Of a stretch of 64,000 nucleotides of DNA, positions 49,718-59,380 are shown in pieces. The stretch's first letter is position 1. Each line of letters starts with the position of its first letter. Source of the stretch: Chryseobacterium sp. c4a (GTDB taxonomy: Bacteria > Bacteroidota > Bacteroidia > Flavobacteriales > Weeksellaceae); the NCBI RefSeq assembly GCF_009900745.1, contig NZ_WXVU01000015.1:62001-126000 (forward strand), read 5' to 3'. Made by a program: the position numbers and the translations under genes. The notes beneath the pieces were generated by a model. That model was not told where the DNA came from. It worked only from the letters and a program-made list of their open reading frames with translations, and ran no database searches.

Positions 49718-50258
49718 GTCTTGTTATTTTTCAAATATTATATCGCAATGTATGAAAAAAAGTAAATGAATGATTGCTTTTTTAATAGGCTTGGTTTCTT
49801 TTTTTAAATTAATTGATTTCTAGTTTTCTACGAGTTTTTGATCAAGTGTCTGCTATCTATGAAGAGATTGTTGGAGGTTGTTCAGGTCATAAATTATCAT
49901 TTTATCATAAGTGAATAAGATAATGTCTTAGGAAATAAAGCTGAAAAAAGGTTTGTACTCGGGGCAACCAACAGGTAAAAAACGCCAGCTTTTATAGAAA
50001 CAAAGATTAGAAATATTTTCAATAATCAGGAGAATAACTCTAATTTTTACATTCTAAAAAAACGCAGATAAGTGGAATATTTTATATGTAAGTAAAATTT
50101 TCATTTTGTAAATTTTTCTCAGTTTAAGTATAATTTAGGTATTATTTTATGAGTAGATGGGGTACTTGATTGTGATTGGTGTTAATTAGGGTCGAACTCA
50201 AAAAAACTTAAAAAATCATAAAGTTTTCATAAAGTTTCAAAAAAGAAATAAAATGTTT
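49718..50258. other. Intergenic region without recognised genes
   Basis: About 540 bases of AT-rich DNA lie upstream of the lipoprotein gene. Only very short frames are present on either strand, and none carries a double-glycine leader. No strong hairpin or repeat was seen. Confidence 0.5.
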
Positions 50259-50288
50259 TTGTATTTATAAAATATGTCGTATTTTTAC
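50259..50288 (+). promoter_or_regulatory. Promoter candidate for a small RNA
   Basis: TTTG (50259-50262), an 18-base spacer and TATTTTTA (50281-50288, one mismatch from TAnnTTTG) lie on the + strand, about 60 bases before a hairpin terminator and with no coding frame downstream. Confidence 0.45.
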
Positions 50289-50292
50289 ATCG

Positions 50293-50380
50293 CCTTGAAT
50301 GAGGGAACAAGTCAAGGTAATAAATTTTTTTTCATCATTTGTGTTTTTAGAATCGTATCGCCTGATACGATTCTTTTTTA
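50293..50380 (+). ncRNA. Candidate small non-coding RNA
   Basis: Between a promoter-like pair at 50259-50288 and a strong terminator lies a region of about 90 bases. It has a hairpin CCTTGA (50294-50299)/TCAAGG (50313-50318) around a purine-rich loop (ATGAGGGAACAAG), an AT-rich linker, and the terminal hairpin GAATCGTATC (50350-50359)/GATACGATTC (50364-50373) with TTTTTT. No reading frame fits. The family is unknown; it could also be just a terminator plus chance promoter. Confidence 0.4.
50350..50380 (+). terminator. Rho-independent terminator
   Basis: A perfect 10-bp stem with a GCCT loop is followed by six T residues on the + strand. On the - strand it lies just after the stop of the DUF3810 gene but lacks a T-run, so it mainly serves a + strand transcript. 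Confidence 0.75.
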
Positions 50381-50384
50381 TGTT

Positions 50385-51446
50385 CTATTTTTCATAGTTT
50401 AAGAGGAGATCAATGAAGTAAGAATAAGTAACAGATCCTTCTTGTTGATTGCTTTTCAGGAATACATTGTTGGTAAACCCAAAGAAGTCATCCAGCCAAC
50501 CCTGGTGTCTGAGTATGAAGCTTTTCTCATAAGCGCGGTCTCTTTTCATTCCCGGAGAATAATTTTGAATAACAGACTTTACAAATTCAGGGTCTTCTTC
50601 AACAATAAACCGTAATAGGCTTTTCAAAGTAAAATATTCAGTGCTGTATTTCAAATCCGGATTGTTGGAATGAATTCCTATCAGATATCCGATGAAATTA
50701 GCTTCCTGTTCTCTGGCAAAGCCTAATTGATGAGAACTTTCATGAGCGGTGGTAAAAGGAATGAAAGTATGAGGTAATTTGGAATTATACTGTGCTTCCG
50801 CAGTAAAAGGATTATAGTATCCTAAGATACCCGTGAAGTTCATTACATTTTTAAATAAACTTGGCTTTATAGAAAGTATCTGAGTAACTTTTTTATTGGA
50901 AATATATTGTGGAAGGCGGGTCTGTTGGAAAAGGATTTCCTGTTGTACAGCCTTTAGATTGGTAACAACAAAGATCCCGTTATGGTCTTCATGTACCAAT
51001 GTACGAGTGGCTTTACATTTTTCAAGATATTGCAAGGCTAGTTTCTTTGCTCTATTGAGTTCAGGTGGATCTTGTCGGGAAAGTTTTTTAATGATTGGAG
51101 TCTGAAAATAAAGCATTCCCCAGAATATCTGGTAAGTAAAGTAAAAGATATTTACAATGATAAGAATTCTCAGTAGGGAAGTACTTCTGTTTGTTTTCTT
51201 ATATAAGGCAATAAGGCTGTATAAAAGGATAATTCCAAGTAGAATATAGATGATATCACCTATTGAAAAAGGAAGCCAGCTAAAGACTGTCTGATGTATT
51301 TTCTTTTGAAATTCAAAAAACTCTTCAAAAAAAGAGATCATCAGTAAAGATTTCGAAAAACTATAAAACAAAAGAAATTGGGCAAGTAAAACACCTGCCC
51401 AAAATCTCTTCTTCTTATATATATGTAATGTATTGTTAGTGTGCAC
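50385..51446 (-). CDS. DUF3810 zinc-metalloprotease-like membrane protein
   Basis: The 353-residue protein has three hydrophobic segments in its first 115 residues and then a soluble domain with the metal motif HESSH (HExxH) followed by QLGFAREQEANFIGYL, with Glu as third ligand. This is the DUF3810 pattern. A peptidase role is likely by motif, with an unknown substrate. It overlaps the stop of the upstream sugar-transporter gene by 11 bases, so the two are translationally coupled. Confidence 0.87.
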   Translation of the reverse strand: MHTNNTLHIYKKKRFWAGVLLAQFLLFYSFSKSLLMISFFEEFFEFQKKIHQTVFSWLPFSIGDIIYILLGIILLYSLIALYKKTNRSTSLLRILIIVNIFYFTYQIFWGMLYFQTPIIKKLSRQDPPELNRAKKLALQYLEKCKATRTLVHEDHNGIFVVTNLKAVQQEILFQQTRLPQYISNKKVTQILSIKPSLFKNVMNFTGILGYYNPFTAEAQYNSKLPHTFIPFTTAHESSHQLGFAREQEANFIGYLIGIHSNNPDLKYSTEYFTLKSLLRFIVEEDPEFVKSVIQNYSPGMKRDRAYEKSFILRHQGWLDDFFGFTNNVFLKSNQQEGSVTYSYFIDLLLNYEK

Positions 51447-53205
51447 CTTCAGATTCTAAAACGTCTACGTTAATTCCTTGTCTAAATAAAGATTTTTTAG
51501 CCAAATAAGCAAATAAAGTAATATACACAAAACACAGTACAGGAATGATGTAAGAACTGTGGATTCCTATGATATCAGAAAGTTTACCCTGAAGTGGTGG
51601 GATAATCCCTCCACCAAGAATCATCATTACAAGGAATGCTGATCCTTGAGCAGTATACTTTCCTAAACCTGTAATAGCTAATGTAAAAATAGATGGCCAC
51701 ATGATACTACAAGCAAGACCTCCGGAAAGGAATGCATAAATAGCCACATTTCCTGTTGTTAATAATCCGGTAATCATTGCGGCTGTACCAAATAATCCAA
51801 AAATAATAAGCGTTACGGCAGGTTTATTTTTGCTGATCAAGAATAAGATAACCTGAATTGCAACACAAACAGCGTAGAAATATAGGTGAGACATATCTTT
51901 TTGAGCGATCGTATTGATTCCAATAATCACAGAAAAAGCGATGAAAGGGACAATGATAGTTGCAATGGTTTGTTGTTGTTTATTCAGATTGAAAACCGCA
52001 ATAGCACCCGTCCATCTACCAATCATTAAACTTCCCCAATACATGGAAATGTAAGGAGCAAGATCCGAAGATTGATGCCCTCCGAATTCCGGCATACTTA
52101 AAAGTTCTCCCAGGTTACTTCCAATGGCAACTTCCACCCCCACATAAGCAAGAATGGCAATCATTCCCAATACAAGCTGTGGATACTTCATAGCACCCCA
52201 GCCTTCAGCATTTTTCTTGGCACTTGAGTTTGCAAACACAAGAGACACAATAACAACAAGTAATGCGCCTCCCAGGTACATCATTCTTTTCTTTTCTAAA
52301 GGATGTTTGATGGTTTCCAATTCAGCCTTTTTATCTGCAACATGTTGTTTAAGCTCTGTAATTTTTACAGCATCAGTTTCTTTTTCAAGTGTTTTATCTA
52401 ATACCGTAATTTCATTGCCTAAAGTTTCAATACTTTTAGCTTCATCAGAATTGTAGCTGCTGAATACCGGAATAAAGAAAAGAATAACAAGAGCAGTCAT
52501 TGCGATCAAAGTTTTTCTTGCTTTTCCTGCTTTTTCCATAGGTTCAGTAGAAATTCCATCAGGAAGTTTCTTGGAAAAGTAAAAAATCCCTGCAGCAATA
52601 AGGAAAAGAGCTCCTACAGCGGTGTAAAGAAGGATTACCTTGTCCAGTGCAAGATGTTTAATCTGATCGTCATCTACTGTAGCTGTAGTTCCGAAAAGCG
52701 CTAAACCAACGATAATGGGCCCAATAGAGGTTCCAAAAGAATTGATTCCTCCTGCAAGGTTCTGTCTGCTGGCTCCGGTTTTAGGATCTCCCAGTAATAC
52801 GGCAAAAGGATTCGCAGCAGTCTGCTGGATTGAAAAACCTAATGCTACCACAAAGAGCCCAATAAGCATCCCATAATATACATTGCTTTTAACGGCAATG
52901 ATCATGATAGCGGCACCAAGGGCAGAGAGCAGTAGCCCATAAACAATACTCTTTTTGTAGCCCCATTTTCCGATAATATCAATTCCTTTTATAGTACTGA
53001 ATATAAAAAGCAACAATGCTCCCAGGAAATAAGCAGTATAAAAAGCAAAATCTATTAACTGTGACTGAAACTGGTCGAGAGAAAAATAGTTTTTACAAAA
53101 AGGGATGAAAATACTATTGCCGGCAGCAATAAACCCCCAGAAAAAAAATACAAGTACAAGTGTGTACAGCGCCGGGTAATTAGTCGGCTGGTTGGTTTTT
53201 GACAT
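51436..53205 (-). CDS. Sugar MFS transporter (FucP/GluP type) with a central coiled-coil insertion
   Basis: The 589-residue transporter resembles the fucose/glucose-galactose:proton symporters (FVVALGFSIQQTAANPFAVLLG, NLAGGINSFGTSIGPIIVG, GGLACSIMWPSIFTLAITGLG). The usual length is 410-440. The extra about 130 residues lie in the middle (about 225-345): a hydrophobic segment, a charged coiled coil (about 254-306, LGNEITVLDKTLEKETDAVK onwards) and another hydrophobic segment. It probably imports a hexose. It is coupled to the DUF3810 gene downstream. Confidence 0.87.
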   Translation of the reverse strand: MSKTNQPTNYPALYTLVLVFFFWGFIAAGNSIFIPFCKNYFSLDQFQSQLIDFAFYTAYFLGALLLFIFSTIKGIDIIGKWGYKKSIVYGLLLSALGAAIMIIAVKSNVYYGMLIGLFVVALGFSIQQTAANPFAVLLGDPKTGASRQNLAGGINSFGTSIGPIIVGLALFGTTATVDDDQIKHLALDKVILLYTAVGALFLIAAGIFYFSKKLPDGISTEPMEKAGKARKTLIAMTALVILFFIPVFSSYNSDEAKSIETLGNEITVLDKTLEKETDAVKITELKQHVADKKAELETIKHPLEKKRMMYLGGALLVVIVSLVFANSSAKKNAEGWGAMKYPQLVLGMIAILAYVGVEVAIGSNLGELLSMPEFGGHQSSDLAPYISMYWGSLMIGRWTGAIAVFNLNKQQQTIATIIVPFIAFSVIIGINTIAQKDMSHLYFYAVCVAIQVILFLISKNKPAVTLIIFGLFGTAAMITGLLTTGNVAIYAFLSGGLACSIMWPSIFTLAITGLGKYTAQGSAFLVMMILGGGIIPPLQGKLSDIIGIHSSYIIPVLCFVYITLFAYLAKKSLFRQGINVDVLESEGAH

Positions 53206-53245
53206 ATTTTATTGAAAATTTCGCAAACAAATATAACTATTTCTT

Positions 53246-53974
53246 TTAAATGGAATGCTCCGTCAAGGTTTTTTTAATTACTTGATAAGCCTCTGCTTTT
53301 AAGTCTTTTGGAGAATCAGTAGGCTCTATAATTCCATTGAAATAGACTTTTACTTTTCCTGGATAGCCTTTGGAGCTGTCAAAAGGAAACATTTCTTTAA
53401 GCCCGATGAAGGTATAGACAGCAATAGGAGAGTTGTGTTTTGAAGATAACATAAATGCACCGTCCTTAAAGTCATCCAAGATGATGGACGTGTCATCGGG
53501 TACTCCACCTTCAGGAAAAATGGCAATACTGTTGCCTTCTTCCATTTTCTCGGCACAGCGGCGGTACACATCAGCACGGCTTTTTGCACTAGCCCTGTCT
53601 ACCATGACACATACTCTTTTATAAATGGTTCCAAAAATAGGAATCTTAACCAGTTCTTTTTTTCCTACAAAACAAATGGGATGGTGAGGAAAAAGGATGC
53701 AGGTGAGCATGATGTCCATGATCGAAGTATGATTCGAAATAAAGACATATTCTTTGCTTTTGTCTTTCTCTTGTTCAGAAAGTTTGATGAGATCATACCT
53801 GAAGCCCATTCCGTAAAACATTCCGAAGCACCATAGTCGGACGAACTTATAAGCATATCTGTAATGCTTTTTATTAAAGGATAAAATATAAACGGGAATC
53901 CCAAGAGTGATTGTTAAAACAAATGCTAATAACAATAGCCAGAATCTCCAGAGATAATTTAAAATTTTTGTCAC
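53246..53974 (-). CDS. plsC: 1-acyl-sn-glycerol-3-phosphate acyltransferase
   Basis: The 242-residue membrane-associated enzyme acylates lysophosphatidic acid to phosphatidic acid. Motif I NHTSIMD (NHx4D), the middle KKELVKIPIFG and motif III FPEGGVPDD are present, after one N-terminal membrane helix (about 10-33). It lies 3 bases after the GtrA gene and 40 bases before the sugar transporter gene, all on the same strand. It could act on another lipid acceptor. Confidence 0.88.
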   Translation of the reverse strand: MTKILNYLWRFWLLLLAFVLTITLGIPVYILSFNKKHYRYAYKFVRLWCFGMFYGMGFRYDLIKLSEQEKDKSKEYVFISNHTSIMDIMLTCILFPHHPICFVGKKELVKIPIFGTIYKRVCVMVDRASAKSRADVYRRCAEKMEEGNSIAIFPEGGVPDDTSIILDDFKDGAFMLSSKHNSPIAVYTFIGLKEMFPFDSSKGYPGKVKVYFNGIIEPTDSPKDLKAEAYQVIKKTLTEHSI

Positions 53975-53977
53975 AGT

Positions 53978-54436
53978 CTAACCGTTAAAAATTACTTTCT
54001 TCTTTACCGAATAGTTAAGAATGGAAACCAATAGGATGGCTGCAATCTTACTGGTCATTTCCGGACTCAAGGTATAAAAAATTAAATTGATATTATCTTT
54101 AAATATAAAACTGTAAAATACCTGAAAAAAACCAAGACTGAATAAAGTAGAGATAAAAGAGACCATCATAAAATAAACGAACTCTCTTTTCTTAGAATGT
54201 TTTCCTCTTTCAAAAACAAACCAGATGCTCAGAAAATAATTACTGATAATCCCACAGCTGGTAGAAAAAATATTACTTAAAGGGTAATGTATACCATGAA
54301 AGTTGGTTTCTTTGGCAAAGATATGAGGAAGGTAAGTACTAAATATTTTAAAGCTGCCAATCTCAACAATAGCACTCAATCCTCCTGCAATGATGAAGAA
54401 TAAAACCTGTTTCTGGCGTATGAGTATTTCTTTCAT
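53978..54436 (-). CDS. GtrA-family membrane protein
   Basis: The 152-residue protein has four membrane helices in the GtrA/DPMS pattern (FFIIAGGLSAIVEIGSFKIF, NYFLSIWFVFERGKHSKKRE, YSVKKKVIFN). GtrA proteins flip undecaprenyl-phosphate-linked sugars for cell-envelope glycosylation. No glycosyltransferase partner is encoded next to it. It is the first gene of the - strand group with the acyltransferase. Confidence 0.87.
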   Translation of the reverse strand: MKEILIRQKQVLFFIIAGGLSAIVEIGSFKIFSTYLPHIFAKETNFHGIHYPLSNIFSTSCGIISNYFLSIWFVFERGKHSKKREFVYFMMVSFISTLFSLGFFQVFYSFIFKDNINLIFYTLSPEMTSKIAAILLVSILNYSVKKKVIFNG

Positions 54437-54799
54437 TTAATTAATATAAAAACTAAAAATATATCTTATATTGTATTGGATACTAGAATGTTTTATAAGC
54501 AAAACAATAGAAGTTTCCTAAAGTCCTTTGTATTCATAATGGTTTTCAGGCATTCAAAATAAATAGGCTTTACAATATGGATATGCAAATTTATAACTAT
54601 ATGTTAAACACTGAAAAAAGTTGTTAAAATATTTTTTTAAATAAAAATTATTTCTAATTTTAATAAACAGAATGATGTCCCTATAACCTGATAATAAATT
54701 CATTTTCAAACCTTTGTGAAATGGTTTTTTCTATCTTGTAATGCGTGGTTGAAAGCATACTACTCTAATTTTTATGATCCAATTGATAACAATATTTGT
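54437..54799. other. Intergenic region between divergent genes
   Basis: This AT-rich DNA separates the - strand GtrA gene from the + strand small gene. An AACCTTTG box (54709-54716), one mismatch from TAnnTTTG, lies 84 bases before the preferred start. The longer start at 54716 would lie inside this box and is unlikely. Nothing else was seen. Confidence 0.45.
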
Positions 54800-55063
54800 A
54801 TGAAACGTCAAAACAAATACAGAAAATTCCAGCTTCAACAAAAAAATATTGAAGCTCTTGAAAAAGAAAACTCCCGCTTCAAACGAGTGTATTCTGAATA
54901 CGAAAATATGTCTAACGAACTTTGGAACCTCGAAAACTCCAATGGTGAACCCGTTCCCGACGATTTTATCAATGCTATGGTGCTACAGGCATCTTATCTT
55001 GAAGATGAAATTGAAGATTGGCTTTTACAATTCAACGAAACAAAAACCAAGATTAAACATTAA
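54800..55063 (+). CDS. Small charged coiled-coil protein, unknown function
   Basis: This 87-residue protein starts KRQNKYRKFQLQQKNIEALE and is predicted helical and coiled-coil through about residue 45 (KNIEALEKENSRFKRVYSEY). It then continues with an acidic second helix pair. There is no known domain or signal. A longer frame starts at 54716, but its extra 28 residues look unrelated and overlap a promoter-like box. It is followed by the kinase gene after about 85 bases. Confidence 0.6.
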   Translation: MKRQNKYRKFQLQQKNIEALEKENSRFKRVYSEYENMSNELWNLENSNGEPVPDDFINAMVLQASYLEDEIEDWLLQFNETKTKIKH

Positions 55064-55147
55064 TGATTTTAGACAGCTTCCAGATTGTTTTAAATGCTAA
55101 TTGAAGATAAATTCATAATTTAGCACCCTTAAATTAAATTCTAAAAT

Positions 55148-55999
55148 ATGGTTGCTATTGTAGATAGTGGTTCTACTAAATCGGATTGGGTAATCCTTGA
55201 TGACTTCAAAAAGGTTTTTCTGAAAACTGAAACCATCGGCTTTAATCCGAATTTTATCAATAGGGAGCTTATCGCTCCTGAAATACAGAAGAACAGCAAC
55301 CTGATATTAGTAAAGAATTCAATCACTAAAGTCTTTTTTTATGGCTCAGGATGTGGCGTGGAAAAAAACCGCGAAACCATCGAAGTTGAGCTTAAGAAAG
55401 TGTTTGGAAAGGCTGAAATCATTGTAAAAGAAGATTTAATGGCTGCAGCTTATGCTGCTTATAAAGGAAAACCTGCAATCGTGTGCATTTTAGGCACAGG
55501 ATCAAACTCTTGTTATTTTGATGGTAAAGATTTAAAAATAGAATTGCCATCCCTTGGATTCCTGATCGGAGATGAGGGAAGCGGAAGCGCGATCGGAAAA
55601 CAGCTGGTGCGCAGGTATTTCATGAAAAAACTTCCTGCAGATCTTCAAAGTGAATTTGAGGCAGATTATAAACTTACTATAGAAGATGCATTGAAAAATA
55701 TGTATCACGCTCCAAGACCAAATGCTTATTTAGCTGATTTCAATAAGTTTGTTGTAGAAAGAAAGGATCACCCTTACTTTGTAAACATGGTTTTCGAAGA
55801 AATGAAAAGCTTTTTCGAATATCAGGTTATGCCTTATCAAGAGGCCAATGATGCTGAAATCAACTTTATTGGCTCTATTGCTTATTATTACGAAAATATT
55901 TTACGCTCTGTAGCGGAAGAACTAAATTTAAATGTGGGACATGTTGTTCAGAAACCAATTGAAAGCTTAGTAGATTACCACATTAAATATATACTCTAA
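55148..55999 (+). CDS. BadF/BadG/BcrA/BcrD-type ATPase, N-acetylglucosamine-kinase-like
   Basis: The 283-residue protein has the ASKHA (actin-like ATPase) fold: phosphate-1 loop VAIVDSGSTKSDWVIL, phosphate-2 loop CILGTGSNSCYFDG, and GSGSAIGKQLVRRYF. It matches the small BadF-type kinases of Bacteroidota related to N-acetylglucosamine kinase. It probably phosphorylates an amino sugar from cell-wall recycling. The malic enzyme gene begins 15 bases downstream on the same strand. Confidence 0.87.
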   Translation: MVAIVDSGSTKSDWVILDDFKKVFLKTETIGFNPNFINRELIAPEIQKNSNLILVKNSITKVFFYGSGCGVEKNRETIEVELKKVFGKAEIIVKEDLMAAAYAAYKGKPAIVCILGTGSNSCYFDGKDLKIELPSLGFLIGDEGSGSAIGKQLVRRYFMKKLPADLQSEFEADYKLTIEDALKNMYHAPRPNAYLADFNKFVVERKDHPYFVNMVFEEMKSFFEYQVMPYQEANDAEINFIGSIAYYYENILRSVAEELNLNVGHVVQKPIESLVDYHIKYIL

Positions 56000-56014
56000 C
56001 AAAAAATAAAACTT

Positions 56015-58300
56015 ATGTCAAGTAACAACAATCGCGACGAGAAGAACTTTAGTCAGGCCGCGTTAGATTATCATAAAGCAGAACCCAAAGGGAAAATCGA
56101 AGTTATACCATCCAAGCCACACTCATCTCAAAGAGATTTATCACTGGCCTATTCTCCAGGAGTAGCGGTTCCTTGTATGGAAATCCACGATAAACCTGAA
56201 ACAGTATACGATTATACAGGAAAAGGAAACCTGGTTGCTGTAATTTCTAATGGTACTGCGGTACTTGGACTAGGAGATATCGGTGCAGAAGCATCTAAGC
56301 CGGTAATGGAAGGGAAAGGACTGTTGTTTAAAATTTTCGCCGATATCAACGTTTTTGATATTGAGATCGATGAAAAAGATCCTGATAAATTTATCGAGAT
56401 TGTAAAAGGAATTGCTCCTACATTCGGAGGGATCAACCTTGAAGATATTAAAGCTCCTGAAGCATTCTATATTGAACAAAGATTAAAAGAGGAATTAAAT
56501 ATTCCTTTGATGCATGATGATCAACATGGGACAGCTATTATTTCTGCTGCTGCATTGATCAATTCATTACAGATTGCCAATAAGGATATCGATAAAGTAA
56601 AAATGGTAGTAAATGGAGCTGGAGCAGCTGCTATTGCTTGTACCAAGCTTTATATCTCATTAGGATTGAAAAAAGAAAACGTCCTGATGTGCGACAGTAA
56701 AGGAGTAATCAATCATAAGAGAGAAAACCTTACTCCTGAAAAATTAGACTTCATCGCTCAAACAGATATTGAAACATTAGAAGATGCTGTAAAAGGATCT
56801 GATGTCTTCGTAGGATTATCCAAAGGAAATGTGATGACTCCTGAGATGTTGCTAAGCATGGGTGAGAATCCTATTGTGTTTGCTTTGGCGAACCCAGATC
56901 CTGAAATTGCTTATGATCTTGCTCTTGCAACCCGTAAAGATGTAATCATGGCAACAGGAAGAAGTGATTATCCTAACCAGGTAAATAACGTATTAGGATT
57001 CCCTTATATCTTCCGTGGTGCATTAGATGTTCAAGCTACAGGAATTAACGAAGAAATGAAACTGGCTGCAGTACATGCTATTGCTGATCTGGCAAAAGAA
57101 CCAGTGCCAGAAGCTGTAATTCTTGCTTATAATGTTCAGAGTTTACAATTCGGAAGAGAGTATTTTATCCCAAAACCGTTTGACAACAGATTGATTACAA
57201 AAGTGTCAAGTGCGGTTGCAAAAGCAGCTATTGAAAGTGGTGTTGCAAGAAAAGCAATTACTGATTTTGAAGAGTACGAGCACCAGCTTTTGGATAGAAT
57301 GGGTAGAGATGAGAGATTGGTAAGAATGATGCAGAGCCGTGCAAAATCTAACCCAAAAAGAATTACCCTTGGAAATGCTGAAGAATACAATGTATTGAAA
57401 GCTGCTCAGATTCTTTATGAAGAAGGGATTGCTTATCCAAGCCTTTTAGGAGATAAAAAATACATCAAACAGCAGATGGAACGTTACGGAATTAATCTGG
57501 ATGTTCCAATCATTGATCCAAGTGATGATGATCAAAAAGAAAACAGAAAGAAATATAGAGAAACACTTTGGAAACTTCGTCAGAGAAAAGGAATGAACGA
57601 GTACAAAGCTAAGAGATATGTTCGTCAGAGAGATTATTTCGGGCCACTAATGCTGAAGCATGGTGATACTGATGGGCTTATCGTTGGATTCTCTAAAAAT
57701 TATACTTCCGTATTACGTCCTATTTTAGAAGTGATTGAAAAAGATAAAGGAGTAGATAAAGTAGCGGCAATGATGATGATCTTGTCTGAAAAGAAACCTA
57801 TTTTCTTCGCAGATACTTCTATCAACCAAAACCCTACAGCTGAAGACTTAGTGAATATTGCTAAAATGGCAGAATTTACAGTGAAATCTTTTGCTATCGA
57901 ACCAAGAATTGCAATGCTTGGATTTGAAAATTTTGCTGCCATCTCTGAAACTTCTAAAAAAGTAGCTAAAGCAGTAAGTATTCTTCATGAGAAATATCCT
58001 AAAATGATTGTTGATGGAGAAATCCAACCGGATTTTGCAATGAATGCAGATCATTTAAGTGATTATCCTTTCTCTAAACTGGGAACAACTCCGGCGAATA
58101 CATTCATCTTCCCGAATCTTGAAAGCGCTAACCTTTCTTACAAAATTCTAAGAGGAATGAAAGTGGCACAGGTTATCGGCCCAATCCTAATGGGATTAAA
58201 ACAGCCGGTACACGTTCTTCAAATGCGTTCAAGCGTAGATGAAATCGTAAACCTTGCAACAATTGCTGTTCTTGACGCGCAGAGAAGAGAGAAAAAGTAA
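56015..58300 (+). CDS. maeB: NADP-dependent malic enzyme (MaeB type, with phosphotransacetylase-like domain)
   Basis: This enzyme decarboxylates malate to pyruvate with NADP+. Of 761 residues, about 1-430 are the malic enzyme part (LSLAYSPGVAVPC with the catalytic Tyr, HDDQHGTAII metal/substrate loop, VNGAGAAAIACTKLY nucleotide site). About 435-760 form a phosphotransacetylase-like regulatory domain (FGPLMLKHGDTDGLIVGFS, PAPTEDL-like NPTAEDLVNIAKMAEF). Length matches MaeB (about 759). A terminator follows. Confidence 0.95.
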   Translation: MSSNNNRDEKNFSQAALDYHKAEPKGKIEVIPSKPHSSQRDLSLAYSPGVAVPCMEIHDKPETVYDYTGKGNLVAVISNGTAVLGLGDIGAEASKPVMEGKGLLFKIFADINVFDIEIDEKDPDKFIEIVKGIAPTFGGINLEDIKAPEAFYIEQRLKEELNIPLMHDDQHGTAIISAAALINSLQIANKDIDKVKMVVNGAGAAAIACTKLYISLGLKKENVLMCDSKGVINHKRENLTPEKLDFIAQTDIETLEDAVKGSDVFVGLSKGNVMTPEMLLSMGENPIVFALANPDPEIAYDLALATRKDVIMATGRSDYPNQVNNVLGFPYIFRGALDVQATGINEEMKLAAVHAIADLAKEPVPEAVILAYNVQSLQFGREYFIPKPFDNRLITKVSSAVAKAAIESGVARKAITDFEEYEHQLLDRMGRDERLVRMMQSRAKSNPKRITLGNAEEYNVLKAAQILYEEGIAYPSLLGDKKYIKQQMERYGINLDVPIIDPSDDDQKENRKKYRETLWKLRQRKGMNEYKAKRYVRQRDYFGPLMLKHGDTDGLIVGFSKNYTSVLRPILEVIEKDKGVDKVAAMMMILSEKKPIFFADTSINQNPTAEDLVNIAKMAEFTVKSFAIEPRIAMLGFENFAAISETSKKVAKAVSILHEKYPKMIVDGEIQPDFAMNADHLSDYPFSKLGTTPANTFIFPNLESANLSYKILRGMKVAQVIGPILMGLKQPVHVLQMRSSVDEIVNLATIAVLDAQRREKK

Positions 58301-58321
58301 TTTGATTGAACTTATTATACA

Positions 58322-58350
58322 AAAGCACCTTGATAAAAGGTGCTTTTTTT
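58322..58350 (+). terminator. Rho-independent terminator after the malic enzyme gene
   Basis: AAAGCACCTT (58322-58331) and AAGGTGCTTT (58337-58346) form a 10-bp stem, followed by more T residues. Confidence 0.85.
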
Positions 58351-58494
58351 GTTGATATAGTGATAACATCGGTTTATTTTATATCAGTTGGTATAGCTAA
58401 TGATGGTTTTATTATCTTTAAGGTCAATGTATAGTGAAATAACCTTGCTTTTATACTGTTAAAAGAGAGGAAAGTAAAACTAATAATCTGATAT

Positions 58495-59298
58495 ATGCAA
58501 TTGAAAACGTTCATAGCAATTCTGCTTTTCTTATGCACTCAAAATTTTTATTCTCAGGATATGAGAATAGATTATAATCTTGTCTATAAAGAAGACACAT
58601 TAAGTTCTGAAACAATATCCAAAAAAATGGTGCTCCTCGTTCAGGATGGAGAATCCAGATTTTGTACAGAAAAACAATATCAGGTAGACTCTCTGAGAAG
58701 TACTGGCTTTAAAGGTTTTGCTATGACAGATCATGTTTTTGATGTAGTAAAGGATAAGCAGAATAGAAGTTCGAGATATTACTACCTATTATCCGATGTA
58801 TATAAACTGACAGACCCCGCACAATTGGATTGGAAAATAGAGAAAGAGGTTGCTAAAAAATATGGTTATAACTGCCAAAAAGCAACATTGAACTATAAAG
58901 GAAGGGATTGGGAGGCTTGGTTTACACAGGATATTCCATTGCAGGAAGGCCCCTATGTCTTCAAAGGATTACCAGGGCTGATTGTGGAGATGGAAGATAA
59001 AAGCAATTCCTATAAATTTTCCTTTTCAGGGTTGAAAAAAGACTTTCACAAAATGGACATTGAAGGGTTTAGCTCTAAGCCCATGGAAATATCAAGGAAT
59101 AATCTTAAAAAAGCAATGCTGGACTATTATAATGATCCGTTTCGTGAAATGAAAACCGGAAATGTGAAGGCAAAATTTAAGGATCAGAAAGGAAATGACA
59201 TAGAACCTAATTTTAAGGAAATGACAAAAAATACTCAATCTTTCCTAAAAAAGAACAACAATCCGATAGAATTATCAGAAGCGATTAAATATCCATAG
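58495..59298 (+). CDS. GLPGLI-family exported protein
   Basis: The 267-residue protein has a signal peptide (MQLKTFIAILLFLCTQNFYS) and the literal family motif GLPGLIVEMED near residue 160, with the AWFTQDIPLQEGPYVFKGL block just before it. GLPGLI proteins are common in Bacteroidota, and their function is unknown. Monocistronic. Confidence 0.9.
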   Translation: MQLKTFIAILLFLCTQNFYSQDMRIDYNLVYKEDTLSSETISKKMVLLVQDGESRFCTEKQYQVDSLRSTGFKGFAMTDHVFDVVKDKQNRSSRYYYLLSDVYKLTDPAQLDWKIEKEVAKKYGYNCQKATLNYKGRDWEAWFTQDIPLQEGPYVFKGLPGLIVEMEDKSNSYKFSFSGLKKDFHKMDIEGFSSKPMEISRNNLKKAMLDYYNDPFREMKTGNVKAKFKDQKGNDIEPNFKEMTKNTQSFLKKNNNPIELSEAIKYP

Positions 59299-59335
59299 TC
59301 GTTAAAAACAATTTATTTTAACCTTTAATGCTGTA

Positions 59336-59360
59336 TTTGGAGGTTAAATTTTTATATTTG
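59336..59360 (+). promoter_or_regulatory. Promoter candidate upstream of ruvA
   Basis: TATATTTG (59353-59360) is a perfect -7 box 20 bases before the ruvA ATG. A TTTG at 59336-59339 is upstream, but its spacing of 13 bases is short for the consensus. Confidence 0.45.
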
Positions 59361-59380
59361 GGGAGTTTCAAAAATTAATA

